Below, one piece after another: positions 9,405 to 17,402 of a stretch of DNA of 64,000 nt (position 1 is its first letter; every line of letters begins with the position of its first letter). A program made the translations under genes and the position numbers. The notes below the pieces were generated by a model. The model was not told the DNA's origin and did not search any database. It was given only the letters and a program-made list of their open reading frames with translations. Origin of the DNA: Alistipes sp. (GTDB taxonomy: Bacteria; Bacteroidota; Bacteroidia; Bacteroidales; Rikenellaceae); assembly GCA_017936685.1 (NCBI GenBank), contig JAGBFA010000005.1, positions 1 through 64,000 on the forward strand. The letters are read 5' to 3'.

Positions 9405-10148
9405 ATGAAGACTGAAAATTATCTTTTCGCTTGCATCTTATCGATGCTTTTCGTAAATTTGGCATACGGATATCCGCCATTGTCACCCTATTCGTATTGT
9501 GCCGCCAATCCTGTAAATGTCGTCGATCCCGACGGAAGGGATATTTATCGGTTCGACAATAAAACGGGAACAATGGTATTATATGCGAAAACAGAGGATA
9601 AGTTCGACCAAATAGGTGTTTTTAAAGAAGTTAAGGACAAAAAAACAGGACAGGTTTCATATGAACCAAAGGAAGGCAAACCAGGAAAAGTTAAAACAAT
9701 GATCGATAAAATAGAAAAAGGTATTTTAAGCGACGGTATGAATTTAATGACAAGTGCCAATGTTATTGAGACCGGTAATCCCGGTCAGCCTACGATTGAC
9801 GGGTTCCAAGACTTTATTATACAATTTGCGGATATGATAGGTCGGGAAATGAGTGGATTTTACTTTACCCCGACCGGTTCGGATCAAATAAGATATATAC
9901 ATATTGGCAGTTACGAAAATAATAAGCATAATCATTCTACCCCTAATCCGCCATATCCCACTGTACGTCCCGATTTGTTGGGGCATATAGAACCCCATAC
10001 GTCATGGCATACCCACCCGTCTATATTGCCGTATTCCGACAGAACACAGCCCTCTGGCCAAGATATGAAATCTAAGAAGCGGCAGGTAACACAGGGAGTT
10101 AAACATTTCATTATATTAACCGACGGATATTCGCCTATCGTCTATTGA
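9405..10148 (+). CDS. Detached RHS tip with JAB/MPN-like metallopeptidase domain
   Basis: This is 247 residues. A signal peptide (MKTENYLFACILSMLFVNLA) is joined directly to the motif that closes an RHS shell (SPYSYCAANPVNVVDPDGRD). In polymorphic toxins this motif marks the junction between shell and toxin. The C-terminal domain has SWHTHP (H202, H204) and PSGQD (S217, D220), in the order of the JAMM zinc site HxHP...SxxD. The loop between them is longer than the usual six or seven residues. It therefore looks like a stand-alone exported toxin tip without the RHS shell. AT content is clearly higher than in the flanking gsp genes. It precedes two paralogous lipoproteins. Peptidase activity is inferred. 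Confidence 0.7.
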   Translation: MKTENYLFACILSMLFVNLAYGYPPLSPYSYCAANPVNVVDPDGRDIYRFDNKTGTMVLYAKTEDKFDQIGVFKEVKDKKTGQVSYEPKEGKPGKVKTMIDKIEKGILSDGMNLMTSANVIETGNPGQPTIDGFQDFIIQFADMIGREMSGFYFTPTGSDQIRYIHIGSYENNKHNHSTPNPPYPTVRPDLLGHIEPHTSWHTHPSILPYSDRTQPSGQDMKSKKRQVTQGVKHFIILTDGYSPIVY

Positions 10149-10158
10149 TTATGTAATT

Positions 10159-10743
10159 ATGAAAACCAGATTTTACCTATTATCGATTTTATCGGCACTT
10201 ATGGTGTCGCTTATGAGCGGTTGCGCTTCATGGAGGCAGAGCCTGCAATCCACCGGCAATATCGATGTCGCCATCGATAACTGCATAACCGATTTCTGTC
10301 ATACTTCGAGACTGCGCAAGGCGGGCGACATATTCGATATATCATACTATGACGAAAAACCGGATATCTATGAGATTGTCATAATGTTGGCCATCGACAA
10401 AGTATATCCTGTCTCGGACAAAGGTTCCGATCCCAAAGACCCGTGTATCCCCAACCGGTACAGGATCTGCGGCGACAAACTGTTCTATTGGAGTATCCCG
10501 GGAGATGTGATTCCTGACGAGATGATAGATATTCTGCAACGATACGATCATATTGATCTCGATTGGCGAGCGACATATTACGATATACCACCGTGTACGT
10601 TTGATGATGGTGCCGTTGAAGTGCATTACTATGTATGTCGCAGCGATTTGACCAACTATAAGAAATGGAGTTATCGTCATATTGTCAAACATCGCTTCCT
10701 ACGTCGCAGAAATCCTCCGACAGTCAGATGCAGGATCGAATAG
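10159..10743 (+). CDS. Lipoprotein, first of tandem pair; possible immunity protein
   Basis: This 194-residue product has a type II signal ending in a lipobox (LMSGC, Cys about residue 22), so it should be membrane-anchored in the envelope. I recognise no family. The mature part ends in a basic tail (HRFLRRRNPPTVRCRIE). It lies 10 bases after the JAB-tip gene and is about 85-90 percent identical by eye to the next gene. A lipoprotein directly downstream of an exported toxin tip is the arrangement expected of an immunity protein acting in the envelope, but that is inference from order alone. Confidence 0.8.
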   Translation: MKTRFYLLSILSALMVSLMSGCASWRQSLQSTGNIDVAIDNCITDFCHTSRLRKAGDIFDISYYDEKPDIYEIVIMLAIDKVYPVSDKGSDPKDPCIPNRYRICGDKLFYWSIPGDVIPDEMIDILQRYDHIDLDWRATYYDIPPCTFDDGAVEVHYYVCRSDLTNYKKWSYRHIVKHRFLRRRNPPTVRCRIE

Positions 10744-10840
10744 TAATGAGCGGCATGGTCGGCTTGTCTGGTATGCCAATCGATGAGTCATAATAGATCA
10801 CAAACCATAACGTTTTATTTGTTAGATCGTAAGCATTTTT

Positions 10841-11428
10841 ATGAGAAACAGATTTTACCTATTATCGATTTTATCGGTACTTGTCGTGTCGCTTATGAGC
10901 GGTTGCGCTTCATGGAGGCAGAGCCTGCAATCCACCGGCAATATCGATGTCGCCATCGATAACTGCATAACCGATTTCTGTCATACTTCGAGACTGCGCA
11001 AGGCAGGCGATATATTCGATATATTATACTTTGAGGAAAGTCCGGATCTTTATAAGATTGTAATAATGGTAGCCCACGACAAAGTATATCCGGTCTCGGA
11101 CAAAGGTTCCGATCCCAAAGACCCTGGTATCCCCAACCGGTACAGGATCTGCGGCGACAAACTTTTCTATTGGAGTATCCCTGAAGATGTGATCCCGGAC
11201 GAGATGATAGGTATTCTGCAACGATACGATCATATCGATCTCGATTGGCGAGCGACATATTATGATTTACCTCCGTATACGATTGACGATGGAGCCCTTG
11301 TCATAAGGTACTATGTCTGTCGCGACGATCTGACCAACTATAAGAAATGGAATTATCGTCATATTGTCAAACATCGCTTTCTACGTCGCAGAAATCCTCC
11401 GACTATTAGATGCAGGACCGAAAGGTAA
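10841..11428 (+). CDS. Lipoprotein, second of tandem pair
   Basis: This 195-residue paralogue of the preceding lipoprotein has the same lipobox (LMSGC). Long stretches of the DNA are identical, including the first 55 or so mature residues. Differences cluster in two places: ISYYDEKPDIYEIVIMLAID becomes ILYFEESPDLYKIVIMVAHD, and there are scattered changes in the last third. The spacer of about 100 bases contains no clear TAnnTTTG promoter. The pair is a recent tandem duplication. If these are immunity proteins, the second copy could cover a variant toxin. No database family was recognised. Confidence 0.8.
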   Translation: MRNRFYLLSILSVLVVSLMSGCASWRQSLQSTGNIDVAIDNCITDFCHTSRLRKAGDIFDILYFEESPDLYKIVIMVAHDKVYPVSDKGSDPKDPGIPNRYRICGDKLFYWSIPEDVIPDEMIGILQRYDHIDLDWRATYYDLPPYTIDDGALVIRYYVCRDDLTNYKKWNYRHIVKHRFLRRRNPPTIRCRTER

Positions 11429-11548
11429 TCGGGACAGAGAAATAATAATAACTAAACACTAAGCTGTCGATTCCTTGATACACAGGGAATTAGGAGACCG
11501 TGCGCGTTTTTGTGCGAGTGCTGAATCTGTAAAATACTAACCAACAAT

Positions 11549-13432
11549 ATGATACGATTAATATACTTGTCGTTGCTTTCACTATGGCTGCTGTTTCCTC
11601 TGCGTGCGGCGGCACAACAGCCCGATTCTGTACGTCTGTCTGGCATCGAGTCACGGCTTGCGATGCTTGTGGGTCGCGACTCGACGTTCTGCCGCGAGGT
11701 CGACATCACCTCGGGGCGGCTGTCGCTATCGGAGCTTCTGCGCAATATAGCCCGCGCCAGCGGTGTGAACCTCTCCGTGCGCAGTGTTGACAATATCCCC
11801 GTATCGTGCAACTTCCGCCGTGCCCGTGTCGACGATCTTGTGCTGTTCCTGTGCCGCGAGTACCGGTTGGATATCGCCGTTGCGGGCAATATCCTCTCTA
11901 TCTTTCCTGCGGCCGCAGCCCCCTCTCCGTCGCCCGATCCCGACATCGTGTACCAGGCCTCGGACTCTACGCTGAGCTATGATCTGCGTGGTGATCGTCT
12001 GATCGACGTCGTTAAGAAGATCGTGCGTCTGTCTGACCGCAACATCATCGTCCCGGAGCCGCTCTACGATAGCAAGGTCTCGGGCTACGTGCGCCGCATG
12101 CCCTTTTCCGAGGCTATGGGCACGCTTGCCGCAGTCAACGGCCTGCAATCGGCGTGCGACGCGGACGATGTCTGGACCGTGTGGCGCGAGGATCCCTCCT
12201 CGCAAGAGGGCCGCCGCTCGGCCGCGCCCTACCTGCGGCAGCGGCAGTTCACGCCCGACGAGCTGCATGTGGATTCGCTGGGCCGCATCACGGCACATAT
12301 CTCGCGCAGCGACGTGCAGGAGGTTATCCTCGATCTGTGCGACGAGCTGAAACTCGACTATCACTTCCTCTCGCCCATCAACCTCACGGCGGGCATCTGG
12401 GTCGACGACACGGATTTCGAGACGCTTCTCTCGGTGCTTCTCAAAGGCTCTCCGTACAGCTACTACACCGAGCGCGGCATCTGGATCTTCGGCGCGGCCG
12501 CCACGGACCGCCTCACCTCGACCTGCGTGCTGCCGATGGTCTACCGTGCCGTCGATCATGTCGAGCAGATCATACCCGAGGCCCTGAGGCAGAACGTCGC
12601 CGTGAAGACCTTTGCCGACCTTAACGCCCTGATCCTCTCGGGCGACCGGCGCGACGTGGCACGCGTGGAGTCCTTCCTGCGCTCGGTGGACAAGCCCGTG
12701 CCGATGGTAACGATGGAGATCCTTATAGCCGACATCACCAAGAGCAGGATCCACGAGATAGGTCTCGAAGCGGGCATCGGCGAGTCGGCCGTCCGGACCT
12801 CGGGCACGCTGCTTGGCGGTGTCGACATGACCTTCAGTGCCTCCGCCGTCAACAAGCTGCTGCAACGCGTCAGCGGCACGGTCAACCTGGGCCGCGTCAC
12901 GCCCGAGTTCTACCTCAGCCTGCAAGCCTTGGAGGAGGACGGCACGATACGTCTGCTCTCCACGCCTAAGCTGTCGACCTTGAACGGCCACGAGGCCGTC
13001 CTCACCAGCGGCGAGACGCAGTACTACAAGGAGGTGCAGAACAACTACTACGGCACGCAGAACCCCATCTCGTCGGAGTCGTACCAGTGGAAGTCGGTCG
13101 ATGCCAACCTCTCGGTCAAGGTCACGCCCTACGTCTCGGAGGACAGGCACATCACCCTCGACATAGAGTTCGAGCAGACGGAGTTCACCGACCGCAAGAT
13201 CGGCGATGCGCCGCCCGGCACGGCCACACGCAGCTTCCGCTCGATCGTCAAGGTGCAGAACGAGGAGATGGTGCTGCTGGGCGGTCTCGACCGCAATACG
13301 TTGGAGAACTCCTCGCGCGGTGTGCCTCTGCTGGCGCGCATACCCGTCATCAAGTGGTTCTTCGGCAAGGAGAAGCGCAACAAGGTAGAACGCACGCTCA
13401 ACATCTTCATCAAACCCACTGTCATCGAATGA
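11549..13432 (+). CDS. gspD: GspD/PilQ-type secretin
   Basis: This outer-membrane channel protein has 627 residues and a signal peptide (to about residue 22, LRAAAQQ). Several N-domain-like modules follow (STN/N0-like near 45-110 and further modules to about 380). The secretin beta-barrel region is at about 385-627, with VPMVTMEILIADITKSRIHE, LLSTPKLSTLNGHEAVLTSG and the end motif VPLLARIPVIKWFFG at about 591-605. The full gate and barrel signature is present, so it looks functional. It overlaps the next gene by ATGA. A gap of 120 bases without a clear promoter separates it from the cargo genes. No pilotin gene is recognisable nearby. Confidence 0.93.
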   Translation: MIRLIYLSLLSLWLLFPLRAAAQQPDSVRLSGIESRLAMLVGRDSTFCREVDITSGRLSLSELLRNIARASGVNLSVRSVDNIPVSCNFRRARVDDLVLFLCREYRLDIAVAGNILSIFPAAAAPSPSPDPDIVYQASDSTLSYDLRGDRLIDVVKKIVRLSDRNIIVPEPLYDSKVSGYVRRMPFSEAMGTLAAVNGLQSACDADDVWTVWREDPSSQEGRRSAAPYLRQRQFTPDELHVDSLGRITAHISRSDVQEVILDLCDELKLDYHFLSPINLTAGIWVDDTDFETLLSVLLKGSPYSYYTERGIWIFGAAATDRLTSTCVLPMVYRAVDHVEQIIPEALRQNVAVKTFADLNALILSGDRRDVARVESFLRSVDKPVPMVTMEILIADITKSRIHEIGLEAGIGESAVRTSGTLLGGVDMTFSASAVNKLLQRVSGTVNLGRVTPEFYLSLQALEEDGTIRLLSTPKLSTLNGHEAVLTSGETQYYKEVQNNYYGTQNPISSESYQWKSVDANLSVKVTPYVSEDRHITLDIEFEQTEFTDRKIGDAPPGTATRSFRSIVKVQNEEMVLLGGLDRNTLENSSRGVPLLARIPVIKWFFGKEKRNKVERTLNIFIKPTVIE

Positions 13433-14364
13433 AACTGTTGGCCCATATCCTCTCTTCCGTTCAGGTGTTGGAGGTCACGCTTACTGCCGACAGCCACAGC
13501 GTCGCGGCATGGCACTGCACGGCCGGCGGCGAGATAACACCCGCGCCGTATGACCCGGCATCGGCAGCCAGGAACTTAGTGGCAGTTACCGTCAGCGGCC
13601 ACGGCACGATCTTCAAACCGGCCGACTCCGACGTCGCCGCCCGCGTGCGCCGCGACAGCGATACCTTCCTTTGGAGCGAGCACGACGGCGATGTAGGCTT
13701 CGTTCGCCGCGAGCGGCTGCAAGATGTCTTGTCGGCACTTGCCGCGGCAGAGATACACCCCCAGCGGATCGCGATAGGCCTTGCCCCGACAACCCTCGCC
13801 CGGACACTCTTCGACTCCTTGCGCTGGCGCGATATGCTGCGACCTACGGCCGAGGGCTCGGCATTAGCGCAGCGCGCCGTGCGCCGCACGGGACTGCCCG
13901 TGCTGGGGCTGTTCCTCTGCCTGCTGACGGCCAATGTCCTGCTCGCCCCGAAGGTGGGCACACGGCGGCAGATGTTGCATGCCCGGCTCGCTGCCCGCGA
14001 GCGCACGGCCTCTGCCGCGGCCGATGTCACCGCACGCCAGCGGACACTGCTTGCACAGTTCGATGCCCGCCCGGAGGTGGCACGCGCCCTGCTGTGCGAC
14101 CGCATCGCCGCCGCCGTGCCCGAGGGTGTAGTGCTTACGCAGCTTGCCGTCGAGCCGCTCGCCCGGCGTTTCGAGGCGGATAAGCCCTTGCAGCGTCATG
14201 AGCGTACGGCCGTGGTCGCGGGCACGGCACCCATCGCGGGCGATGTCTCGGCATTCGTCGAGCGGCTTACTGCCGAGATGTGTTGCCGCACGGTGCGGCT
14301 TACCAATGTCGAACGGGAACGCGACGCTGCGCGGCTCGTGTTCCGCATAGAGATAGGGCTATGA
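13429..14364 (+). CDS. PilN/GspL-like assembly platform protein
   Basis: This 311-residue protein has an N-terminal soluble part of about 150 residues, one transmembrane helix (GLPVLGLFLCLLTANVLLA, about 155-173), a heptad-like alpha stretch rich in Ala and Arg, and a C-terminal ferredoxin-like segment. This is the layout of GspL, or of PilN with a degenerate PilM-like domain. Sequence conservation is low, so the call rests on layout and on position between secretin and PilO-like genes. The ATG at 13429 overlaps the secretin stop. The frame upstream of this ATG belongs to another frame of the secretin and was discarded. Confidence 0.7.
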   Translation: MKLLAHILSSVQVLEVTLTADSHSVAAWHCTAGGEITPAPYDPASAARNLVAVTVSGHGTIFKPADSDVAARVRRDSDTFLWSEHDGDVGFVRRERLQDVLSALAAAEIHPQRIAIGLAPTTLARTLFDSLRWRDMLRPTAEGSALAQRAVRRTGLPVLGLFLCLLTANVLLAPKVGTRRQMLHARLAARERTASAAADVTARQRTLLAQFDARPEVARALLCDRIAAAVPEGVVLTQLAVEPLARRFEADKPLQRHERTAVVAGTAPIAGDVSAFVERLTAEMCCRTVRLTNVERERDAARLVFRIEIGL

Positions 14365-14876
14365 AGCTGCCATACGAATATCGCGGCGTGTGTCTTCTCG
14401 CGTTGCTCTTCGTGGTGCTGCCGTGGGCCGGGTGGCGTTTCGCGCTTCACGACACCTGCGCGACATGGCGTGAGTGCCGACACCTTGAAAGCAGACTCGA
14501 CGCGCTCGGCCCGATACCTGCCGCAGATGCTGCCATGCCTCGTGCCGCCGCTATGCCCGAGCTGATCCTCTCGGGCGCGCTGCTCGACTCTGTGCGGCGC
14601 ATGGCACCCTCGGGCGTGCAGGCCACGGGATACACGCCCGCCACCACGCTGCGGCAGGACGGCATCGAGATCCGCACGGCACAGCTGACACTTGCGGATT
14701 CATTCGCCGGTCTGCTGCGCACGGTCGACATGCTCGAACGACGCCTTACGGAGTGCCGACTGCAATCCGTCGAGTGGCGCACGACGACAGAGTCTCGCAC
14801 CCGCCGCGTGCAGCTCACGGCGACGATATACATACAGCAACTGATAATGAAACCCGAAACACCCTCCGAGCCATGA
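14361..14876 (+). CDS. PilO/GspM-like inner-membrane protein
   Basis: This 171-residue protein has one N-terminal transmembrane helix (VCLLALLFVVLPWAGWRFAL, about 10-29), a short coiled coil and a C-terminal alpha/beta domain, matching the PilO/GspM layout. It is coupled by ATGA overlaps to the genes on both sides. PilN-like and PilO-like proteins form heterodimers linking the cytoplasmic ATPase platform to the periplasmic part. The assignment comes from topology, size and gene order rather than from a conserved motif. Confidence 0.65.
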   Translation: MKLPYEYRGVCLLALLFVVLPWAGWRFALHDTCATWRECRHLESRLDALGPIPAADAAMPRAAAMPELILSGALLDSVRRMAPSGVQATGYTPATTLRQDGIEIRTAQLTLADSFAGLLRTVDMLERRLTECRLQSVEWRTTTESRTRRVQLTATIYIQQLIMKPETPSEP

Positions 14877-15334
14877 AATCGCGTTGGACGACACGGCTGC
14901 TGCTCGCGGCCGCAGTGACTGTGTGGAGCATTGTGGCATGGCGTATCTTTGCGCCGTCCGAGCCTGCCGCACCACAGATGCGCCCGACGGCCGATACTGC
15001 ACCGGTGCAACTCTGTACTGCCGACACACTGCGGCTGGACTATCCCGATCCCTTCCTGCGAGATAAGGCTACACCCAAGCCGGCATCACGACCCACGGTG
15101 CGCCCGCTGCCGCTGCCGAAAAAGAGTGCGCCGCAGCGCGACCGCACGCCGATAGTACACCTGGCCGCGGTGACGGCCGACGGACAGACGCTCCACGTGC
15201 TGATGATCGGCGAGGTGCAGTACGAGCTTCGCCGGGGCGAGGCGGCCGAGGGCTGGCGTCTGACAGGCTCCGACAGCGACTCGCTCTACCTCGAACACGA
15301 GGGGCTGATCTACGGTGTAAAACGATGCCAATAG
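14873..15334 (+). CDS. PilP/GspC-like periplasmic linker protein
   Basis: This 153-residue protein has an N-terminal membrane anchor (about 7-27), a proline-rich linker (KPASRPTVRPLPLPKK) and a small beta domain (about 95-150, VHLAAVTADGQTLHVLMIG). That resembles the homology region of GspC/PilP that contacts the secretin N0 domain. It also contains the DYPDPFLRD motif often found before this domain in PilP-like proteins. The ATG overlaps the previous stop, and the next gene begins directly after its own stop. The functional call is by layout and order. Confidence 0.65.
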   Translation: MKSRWTTRLLLAAAVTVWSIVAWRIFAPSEPAAPQMRPTADTAPVQLCTADTLRLDYPDPFLRDKATPKPASRPTVRPLPLPKKSAPQRDRTPIVHLAAVTADGQTLHVLMIGEVQYELRRGEAAEGWRLTGSDSDSLYLEHEGLIYGVKRCQ

Positions 15335-16555
15335 ATGAAACACACAGCAACACACCTCTCGGGTGCCGTCCTGCCGACGGTGGTGGCCGTCACGTTAGTC
15401 ATGCTCACGGCCATGCTGGGGCTTATTGCACTGTGGCAGCAGCACACGCTGCTCTACGCCCGCACCCAGCGGCTGCGACAGGCGCGCGCCGATGTCGCCT
15501 CCGCCGTGACGCTCTGCCTGCGACACCCCGACCGGGAGGCCTTGACCGCCGCCGAGGGCTACCTGCTCTACGACTCGCTGCCGCAGTCGTGCATCGTCGC
15601 GCGGCGCGAGCGGTGGGGACTCTACGGGCTGCTGCATGTGGCCTCGGCCGACTCCATCGTCTCCACCTGCCGCCTGGTGGGTGTCGAGCCCGATGCCCGG
15701 CACACGCTCTTCTATGCCGACCACCGCGCCGCCGTGACCCTTGCGGGCGATACCCGTCTGCACGGCGTGCTGCACCTGCCGCAGAACGGACTCGCATACG
15801 GCCGTATGGGCATGACCTTCTTCTGCGGCCGGCAGATACCGCACACGGCCATACGGCGTGCCTCGGCGGCTCTGCCCGCACCCTCGGCCGAGGCCGTAGC
15901 ACACATCGATTCGCTGTTTGCCGTGGCCGCAGATGTCCCGCTGTCGGAGTCCCTGCCCGACAGCCTCGGCGCAGGCTTTCGCGACCGGACGCTGCTGCTG
16001 CGGCTCGGTGCGGCCGAGATCGGCGGCTGCATGCTGCATGGGCGCATCATGCTCGCGGCCGACGAGCTGCGCATAGACTCCACATGCCGCATGGAACATA
16101 CGATCGTTGCGGCACGCAAGATCACCCTCGGCCGCGGAGCGCGCATCACGGCACAGCTCATAGCACGCGATACGGTCGTCGTCGAGCCGCACGCTGCGCT
16201 GGAATACCCGTCGGGCATCTATGCAGGCCGTTATGCCGAGCTGGGCGATCACGCGACGGTGGACGGCTGCGTCATAGTGCGCGATACGGCCGTGAGGACG
16301 ACCACGACGGCATCATACCGGCAGTGTCGCACGGCACGCGTGCGGGGATTGCTCTATGTCGACGGCGCGGCACAGGTGCAGGGTATCGTCGCGGGCTGCG
16401 CCGTGCTCCGGCAGGCCGTCTGCTTCTCGCCGCAGGGGTACTACCCCGACATGCTGTGCGATCTGACACTGCTCGAAAATCCTGCTACGGCACAGCCTCT
16501 GTGGCTCGCGGGGTGCGACAGCGTGCCCGGAAAGGAGGTGCTATGCGTCGAGTAA
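15335..16555 (+). CDS. PilX/GspK-like pseudopilin with beta-helix-like body
   Basis: This 406-residue protein has an N-terminal pilin-type helix (SGAVLPTVVAVTLVMLTAML) that lacks the +5 Glu, as in GspK and PilX tip pseudopilins. The large periplasmic region contains repeated short strands (RDTVVVEPHAALEYPSGIYA and neighbours at about 240-330) that look like a left-handed or bactofilin-like beta-helix. It starts immediately after the previous stop and overlaps the following pseudopilin gene by 13 bases. It is probably the tip or a priming component of the pseudopilus. A beta-helix on a pilin stem is unusual; the fold is inferred from hydrophobic periodicity only. Confidence 0.6.
   Translation: MKHTATHLSGAVLPTVVAVTLVMLTAMLGLIALWQQHTLLYARTQRLRQARADVASAVTLCLRHPDREALTAAEGYLLYDSLPQSCIVARRERWGLYGLLHVASADSIVSTCRLVGVEPDARHTLFYADHRAAVTLAGDTRLHGVLHLPQNGLAYGRMGMTFFCGRQIPHTAIRRASAALPAPSAEAVAHIDSLFAVAADVPLSESLPDSLGAGFRDRTLLLRLGAAEIGGCMLHGRIMLAADELRIDSTCRMEHTIVAARKITLGRGARITAQLIARDTVVVEPHAALEYPSGIYAGRYAELGDHATVDGCVIVRDTAVRTTTTASYRQCRTARVRGLLYVDGAAQVQGIVAGCAVLRQAVCFSPQGYYPDMLCDLTLLENPATAQPLWLAGCDSVPGKEVLCVE
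16531..16538 (+). promoter_or_regulatory. Shine-Dalgarno-like site before 16543
   Basis: AAAGGAGG lies 4 bases before the ATG at 16543, inside the previous gene. Such sites are rare in this phylum. It may simply reflect the coding of the upstream gene (PGKEV), but it supports this start. Confidence 0.35.
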
Positions 16556-16905
16556 CGGCCGGCAGGCTGCGAGCCGCATCGCTCGTGGAGGCCGTCGTAG
16601 CGTCGATAGTCCTTCTGGTAGTATTCGCCGCGACGATGGAGCTGCTGCCGCGCCTGAGCGTGCATGACGACGATGCCGAGGCTGTGGCCGAGGCGGAGTA
16701 CCGCGCGGCAGGTGCTTTTGTCAAATACTCGTCGGGGCTGTGGCCGGAGGGCACATACGTCGAAAGCTGCGATGGCGGCCGGACGACGGTGCGCGTGGAG
16801 CCCTACCGCGACTACGGCGACATGCAGCTGATAACCGTTGTCGCGAGCGTCGACGGCAGCACGAAACAGGTTGTACACAAACAGGTGGTGGTATGCGGAG
16901 AGTAA
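16543..16905 (+). CDS. Minor pseudopilin, GspI/PilV-like
   Basis: This 120-residue protein has the prepilin motif LRAASLVEAVVASIVLLVVF, with the Glu at +5 after a likely A/A-S cleavage site. The globular part is small (about 80 residues). The start lies inside the end of the 15335 gene, and the gene overlaps the next pseudopilin by 13 bases. The frame is open further upstream (to 15325), but that part is a shadow of the previous gene. It should be processed by the peptidase at 6466. Which minor pseudopilin it corresponds to is a guess from order and size. Confidence 0.75.
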   Translation: MRRVTAGRLRAASLVEAVVASIVLLVVFAATMELLPRLSVHDDDAEAVAEAEYRAAGAFVKYSSGLWPEGTYVESCDGGRTTVRVEPYRDYGDMQLITVVASVDGSTKQVVHKQVVVCGE

Positions 16906-17402
16906 AACACGGCCTGCGTGCCTCGACACTCGTGGAGACATTGGTGATGATGATCGTGGCCGGTATTGTCTTTCTGGCCGCTATGGAGGCCTTGACGCTT
17001 CTCGGGCGGCTTGCGGCACGGCACATGACCGTGATTGTCGAGACGCGGCGGCAGAGCGAGGGTATACACCTCCTCGGGCAGCTGCTGGCCACGGCCGACA
17101 GCATCGGCGGCGGACAGGATACGCACGATGACATGATACTCCTCTACCATGCGGGACGGCAGAGGGAGCTTGTCGTGCGCGACTCGTCGGTGCTGCTCAC
17201 CGCGGGAGCTTTCTGCGACACGCTGCTGCGCGGCGTAGGAGGCATGCGGCTTATGCAATACGCTGCCGAGGCCGATACGGTAGAGATCGGGACCTGCCGG
17301 CATACGCTGAAATTCCATGTGCGGCGACCGGCGCGGGAGCTGTACCAAACGGATATTATGAAGATCGAAAACGGATACGGATATGAAGAAGAACGGCCAT
17401 AA
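16893..17402 (+). CDS. Minor pseudopilin, GspJ/PilW-like
   Basis: This 169-residue protein begins with a basic leader and the pilin helix LRASTLVETLVMMIVAGIVF, with Glu at +5. The C-terminal part is short and beta-rich (TVEIGTCRHTLKFHVRRPA). The ATG at 16893 overlaps the preceding gene by 13 bases, and its end overlaps gspF by 20 bases. With the 15335 and 16543 products it would make the I/J/K-like tip trio of a type II secretion pseudopilus. The pilin class is well supported; the exact equivalence is not. Confidence 0.75.
   Translation: MRRVKHGLRASTLVETLVMMIVAGIVFLAAMEALTLLGRLAARHMTVIVETRRQSEGIHLLGQLLATADSIGGGQDTHDDMILLYHAGRQRELVVRDSSVLLTAGAFCDTLLRGVGGMRLMQYAAEADTVEIGTCRHTLKFHVRRPARELYQTDIMKIENGYGYEEERP

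Noticed and set aside
13087..13428. N-terminal extension of the PilN-like protein
   Set aside because: The upstream part of that frame lies inside the secretin gene in another frame and encodes an Arg/His-rich shadow sequence.
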